In this document: in pieces, positions 6,150 through 8,282 of the stretch
Position numbering within the stretch: position 1 is the first letter of the stretch
How the letters are laid out: each line of letters begins with the position of its first letter
NCBI GenBank assembly: GCA_009782015.1
Contig: WQUP01000281.1
Coordinates: 1 to 8,282 of the forward strand
Direction: 5' to 3'
DNA length: 8,282 nt
Origin: Endomicrobiia bacterium
GTDB taxonomy: Bacteria > Elusimicrobiota > Endomicrobiia > Endomicrobiales > Endomicrobiaceae
Program-made: the position numbers and the translations under genes
Notes under the pieces: model-generated
Database searches by the model: none
Told to the model about the DNA's origin: nothing
The model's input: only the letters and a program-made list of their open reading frames with translations

Positions 6150-6254
6150 AATTAAAAATTACGAATTAAAAATTACGAATATAAAGACAGGAAACCGTTT
6201 GTAATTATCTATTTTGCCGTTGTAGTTAATTTGTAATTTTTAATTTTTAATTTC
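6150..6254. repeat. Inverted heptamer-array element E (AT-rich)
   Basis: The left arm (6150-6180) is made of 7-bp words ATTAAAA and ATTACGA alternating; the right arm (about 6224-6254, complement) is made of ATTAAAA, ATTAAAA, ATTACAA and ATTAACT. Positions 6164-6176 pair perfectly with 6233-6245. The right arm runs into the GT2 gene: the codons for EIKN and the TAA stop (6240-6254) are array units. The centre (about 6181-6223) shows no clear hairpin module. The left arm stops 20 bases before the start of the transferase gene, just outside its ribosome site. Confidence 0.88.
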
Positions 6255-7010
6255 CGTTCCCGCCGTTTCTTTCGGTCTGAACATCTCCGACGGAGCTATG
6301 TGCAGTTTGTGGAAAATGTATCTGCACAGTATCCACAGCGTTTCAAGGCCGTATTTAAAACTTCTTCTGAAATTGATCGAAGAAGCTTCGTCAAAATACT
6401 TTGCCGGAACGGGAATCTCGCCGATGCGCAGGCCGCAGGCCGCAGCCTGAACCAGTATATGCTGGTCAAAGACAAAGTCGTCGGAATCAAGTTCGTAATT
6501 TATCATCTCAAGCGCTTTTCTCGAAAACGCTCTGTATCCGGTATGATATTCGCCGAGATTCAAACCCAGAACGATATTTTCGGTAATCGTAAGACACCTG
6601 TTGAAGAAATACTTGTAAAACGGCATGCCGCCTTTAAGCGCTTCTTTGCGCGTCCTTATGCGGTTTGCCAGCATTATATCGCAGACGCCGGCGCTTATCA
6701 ATCCCGTAAGAAAAGGCACAAGCCGCGGATCGTATTGGTAGTCGGGATGCAGCATAACCACTATGTCGGCTCCGGCTTCAAGCGCGGCGTTATAGCATGT
6801 TTTCTGGTTGCCGCCGTAGCCTTTGTTTTTCTCATGAACTATCACTTTAAGCCCGAGCTCTCTAGCCACCTCAACCGTATTATCCTTTGAAAGATCGTCA
6901 ACGAGAATCGCCTCGTCATAACTGCCCCGGGGAATGGCCTCAAGCGTCTGCTTCACGGTCTTTGCCGCGTTGTAGGCCGGCATGACGATTATAATTTTTT
7001 CTTTGTTCAT
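6240..7010 (-). CDS. Family 2 glycosyltransferase, DPM1/polyprenyl-phosphate sugar synthase-like
   Basis: 256 residues, a single GT-A domain without C-terminal membrane helices. Relatives move mannose, glucose or similar sugars from a nucleotide donor to a polyprenyl phosphate at the inner face of the membrane. Seen: IIIVMPAYNAAKTV (6-19), the donor-binding aspartates in ILVDDLSKDNT (35-45, D38-D39), GYGGNQKTCYNAAL (64-77), the metal-binding region MLHPDYQYDP (86-95; D90, D94), and GYRAFSRKAL (158-167), all in the order known for DPM1-like enzymes. The ATG has AAAGGA seven bases upstream. The last residues EIKN and the stop are made from heptamers of element E, so the C-terminus past about residue 252 is probably repeat-derived. 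The upstream neighbour is a UPF0104 membrane protein; the same two domains are fused in archaeal AglD. The sugar is unknown. Confidence 0.9.
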   Translation of the reverse strand: MNKEKIIIVMPAYNAAKTVKQTLEAIPRGSYDEAILVDDLSKDNTVEVARELGLKVIVHEKNKGYGGNQKTCYNAALEAGADIVVMLHPDYQYDPRLVPFLTGLISAGVCDIMLANRIRTRKEALKGGMPFYKYFFNRCLTITENIVLGLNLGEYHTGYRAFSRKALEMINYELDSDDFVFDQHILVQAAACGLRIGEIPVPAKYFDEASSINFRRSFKYGLETLWILCRYIFHKLHIAPSEMFRPKETAGTEIKN

Positions 7011-7070
7011 ATAAAAATCCTTTATTTAATTAAAGTTAATAGTTAATAATGAATAGTTAATAGTTTAGGA

Positions 7071-7085
7071 GCGGGCTTTGCCCGC
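7071..7085. repeat. 15-bp mini-hairpin GCGGGC-TTT-GCCCGC nested in element F
   Basis: Perfect 6-bp stem closing a TTT loop. It has the same length and C-TTT-G loop as the hairpin at 5012-5026, with an unrelated stem sequence. Confidence 0.8.
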
Positions 7086-7093
7086 AATTTTAT

Positions 7094-7124
7094 AGATTCT
7101 GCGGCTCAGCGCAAAATGACAAGC
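7094..7124. repeat. Nested AGATT...ATGACAAGC hairpin module in element F
   Basis: ATTCTGCG (7096-7103) pairs with CGCAAAAT (7110-7117) with one mismatch, and the module ends ATGACAAGC. The ends agree with the modules at 5002-5039 and 8208-8241, the latter lying in the opposite orientation. Confidence 0.72.
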
Positions 7125-7155
7125 CATGTTGCCGTTAACTATTAACTATTCACTA

Positions 7156-8145
7156 TTAATTCTTAACTGCCGTTTCAAACTTAAACAGGTCCGCAAAAGA
7201 TATTTTTTCTTTTAGTATGCTTGCAAGGCCAAGCGCGGAGATCACTATTATCTGAAGGAAATGGTATATGGCTATGCAGGCAAACGCGTGGTCTTTTGCT
7301 ACCCCCAGCGCGCCAAAAGCCGTAACGCCCATAAACTCAACCGCGCCTATATACCCCGGAGCCGTGGGTATTATCGCGCCTATGCCTATTATTATCACGA
7401 CAAAAATGCCGCCCAAAATAGATATTTTGATGCCGCACGAATATGCTACCATGACGAGAAAGAAGCTCTCAGTCACCCACGTCAGCACCGTGATAAACAG
7501 CGCCGAAGACATAATTGCGGGCTTTCTCAAAACCATAAGACCGCCGGTAAACTTGTCAAACAGCTTCGTAACGAAACTTTTGACCTTTTGCGGCATCGGC
7601 AGTTTTGAAACGAAGTTAAGCGCCTGCTCGTCGTTTTTAGATATCAAAAACAGCATCGCAAGCGCGCCGCCGAACACTATGCCGGAAACGTAAAAAGACC
7701 TTTTTATAAACTCGGGAAACGGCATAACTATCATTATTATAAAAAAGAACGCCACAAATATTATGACGTCCATAAGCCTTTCCACGACTATAGTCGCAAG
7801 CACGCTGCTTCTTGATACGCCGAGTCTTTCTCCGGTAACTTTAGCCCTTACGACTTCGCCCAAACGCAGAGGAATTATGTTGTTCATAAAAAAGCCGAGC
7901 ACGGTATATGGAAAGTTCTCAAAAATGCGCGTCTTTTTTACCGGAAGCAGCATAAAATAATATCTGACGGCTCTGAGCGCGTATGTAAAAGCGTAAATCA
8001 AAACGCCGGGCATCAAAATATAGTAGTCGGCGTTTTTGATAAGCTCAAACGACTTTCTGAAATCTATCTGCCTAAGCGTCAGCCATATCAGCGCCGCGCT
8101 GAACAAACACCCCAGAAGTATCTTGAAAAAATGTTTTTTGAACAT
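7156..8145 (-). CDS. UPF0104/YbhN family integral membrane protein (lysylphosphatidylglycerol synthase TM-like)
   Basis: 329 residues with about eight hydrophobic segments. The family shares the transmembrane domain of lysylphosphatidylglycerol synthase/flippase (MprF) and of archaeal AglD. Members are often found with glycosyltransferases, and roles in moving or presenting lipid-linked substrates are suspected but not settled. Seen: NNIIPLRLGEVVRA (88-101), IVVERLMD (119-126) and PTAPGYIGAVEFMG (260-273), the three conserved blocks of the family. There is no soluble aminoacyltransferase domain. The ATG is preceded by AAAAGG at normal spacing. Its C-terminal VKN and stop are built from the heptamers of element F. 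It is the first minus-strand gene visible here and sits upstream of the GT2; the operon may begin further right, beyond the window. Confidence 0.9.
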   Translation of the reverse strand: MFKKHFFKILLGCLFSAALIWLTLRQIDFRKSFELIKNADYYILMPGVLIYAFTYALRAVRYYFMLLPVKKTRIFENFPYTVLGFFMNNIIPLRLGEVVRAKVTGERLGVSRSSVLATIVVERLMDVIIFVAFFFIIMIVMPFPEFIKRSFYVSGIVFGGALAMLFLISKNDEQALNFVSKLPMPQKVKSFVTKLFDKFTGGLMVLRKPAIMSSALFITVLTWVTESFFLVMVAYSCGIKISILGGIFVVIIIGIGAIIPTAPGYIGAVEFMGVTAFGALGVAKDHAFACIAIYHFLQIIVISALGLASILKEKISFADLFKFETAVKN

Positions 8146-8154
8146 AAAAACCTT

Positions 8155-8190
8155 TTAACTGCAGTTAACAATTAATAGTTAATAATTGGG
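8155..8190. repeat. Heptamer array arm of element G (cut by window end)
   Basis: Four 7-bp words, AGTTAAC, AATTAAT, AGTTAAT and AATTGGG, run from 8163 to 8190 and belong to the same word family as element F. A perfect 14-bp palindrome, TTAACTGCAGTTAA, lies at 8155-8168 and overlaps the first word. The arm starts 10 bases from the UPF0104 start codon. The expected opposite arm would lie beyond 8282. Confidence 0.78.
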
Positions 8191-8207
8191 TGTCTCTAAT
8201 AACCCAT

Positions 8208-8241
8208 GCTTGTCATCCCGGAAGGCAGTAGTCCGGGATCT
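8208..8241. repeat. Nested GAT...ATGACAAGC hairpin module in element G (opposite orientation)
   Basis: ATCCCGGA (8215-8222) pairs perfectly with TCCGGGAT (8232-8239) around a nine-base loop. On the minus strand it begins AGATC and ends ATGACAAGC, as do the modules in elements D and F. The remaining sequence to 8282 has no gene; it ends in AGATACCGG (8274-8282), which could be the start of another module. No promoter for the minus-strand genes could be identified in 8146-8282. Confidence 0.78.
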
Positions 8242-8282
8242 GCCTTAAAGCTTGTTCGACGACAAAAAACTACAGATACCGG

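Larger units (their letters stand above)
7034..7168. repeat. Inverted heptamer-array element F with nested modules
   Basis: The left arm (7034-7068) is five 7-bp words of the AGTTAAT type. The right arm (7134-7168, complement) is exactly five words: AGTTAAC, AGTTAAT, AGTGAAT, AATTAAT, AGTTAAG reading from 7134. Between them lie a GCGGGC-TTT-GCCCGC mini-hairpin and an AGATT...ATGACAAGC module. The right arm contains the TAA of the UPF0104 gene (7156-7158) and its last three codons (V, K, N). The left arm begins 24 bases before the GT2 start. Confidence 0.9.

Noticed and set aside
6300..6890. 196-residue open frame on the plus strand across the GT2 gene
   Set aside because: It is antisense to a glycosyltransferase with all its motifs in place; the composition is arginine/lysine-rich shadow sequence and it has no ribosome site.
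291..8282. Insertion sequences or transposase-encoded mobile elements
   Set aside because: No transposase or integrase frame is present, and no target-site duplications could be seen around the repeat elements.

Overview
The window reads as chromosomal DNA from a Gram-negative bacterium, because it carries the LptF/LptG permease pair that exports lipopolysaccharide. Base composition is moderate, proteins are lysine-rich, and the intergenic regions are packed with unusual repeats. The overall look resembles uncultivated Elusimicrobiota/Omnitrophota-type genomes, but that placement is a low-confidence impression from repeat style; no ribosomal or other taxonomic marker is present.

Layout. Plus strand: the last 94 codons of an lptF-type gene (1-285) and a complete lptG-type gene (402-1481). 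Minus strand, converging on lptG and read from right to left: a UPF0104/YbhN-type membrane protein (8145-7156), a DPM1-like family 2 glycosyltransferase (7010-6240), a WecA/TagO-type polyprenyl-phosphate sugar-1-phosphate transferase (6129-5095), an FAD-dependent oxidoreductase resembling UDP-galactopyranose mutase/protoporphyrinogen oxidase (4937-3636), an extended SDR-type sugar-nucleotide epimerase/dehydratase (3636-2791) and a family 4 glycosyltransferase (2797-1661). The last three overlap stop-to-start and are almost certainly translationally coupled.

How the genes fit together (inference from families): the membrane transferase would load a sugar-1-phosphate on undecaprenyl phosphate, the GT2 would make a polyprenyl-phosphate sugar with the UPF0104 protein as its membrane partner, the FAD and SDR enzymes would make or modify a nucleotide sugar, and the GT4 would extend the glycan. 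The neighbouring LptF/LptG would serve export of the finished lipopolysaccharide.

The most striking content is not the genes. Every gap between non-overlapping genes is filled by a long inverted repeat whose arms are degenerate tandem arrays of 7-mers or 8-mers, purine-rich on the left and pyrimidine-rich on the right. Unit sequences differ from gap to gap, but the architecture is the same: arms begin at or inside the stop codon of the upstream gene and end 10-24 nt before the next start, leaving just the ribosome binding site. Several elements carry nested smaller hairpin modules with shared ends (GAT...ATGACA) or a shared ACAAAG-N-CTTTGT core. A related element sits inside the FAD oxidoreductase gene as six 9-bp units containing a perfect 40-bp palindrome, in frame, adding an 18-residue LKD-type repeat. 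I know of no named family matching this set, and I consider it the best candidate for an undescribed repeat system here.
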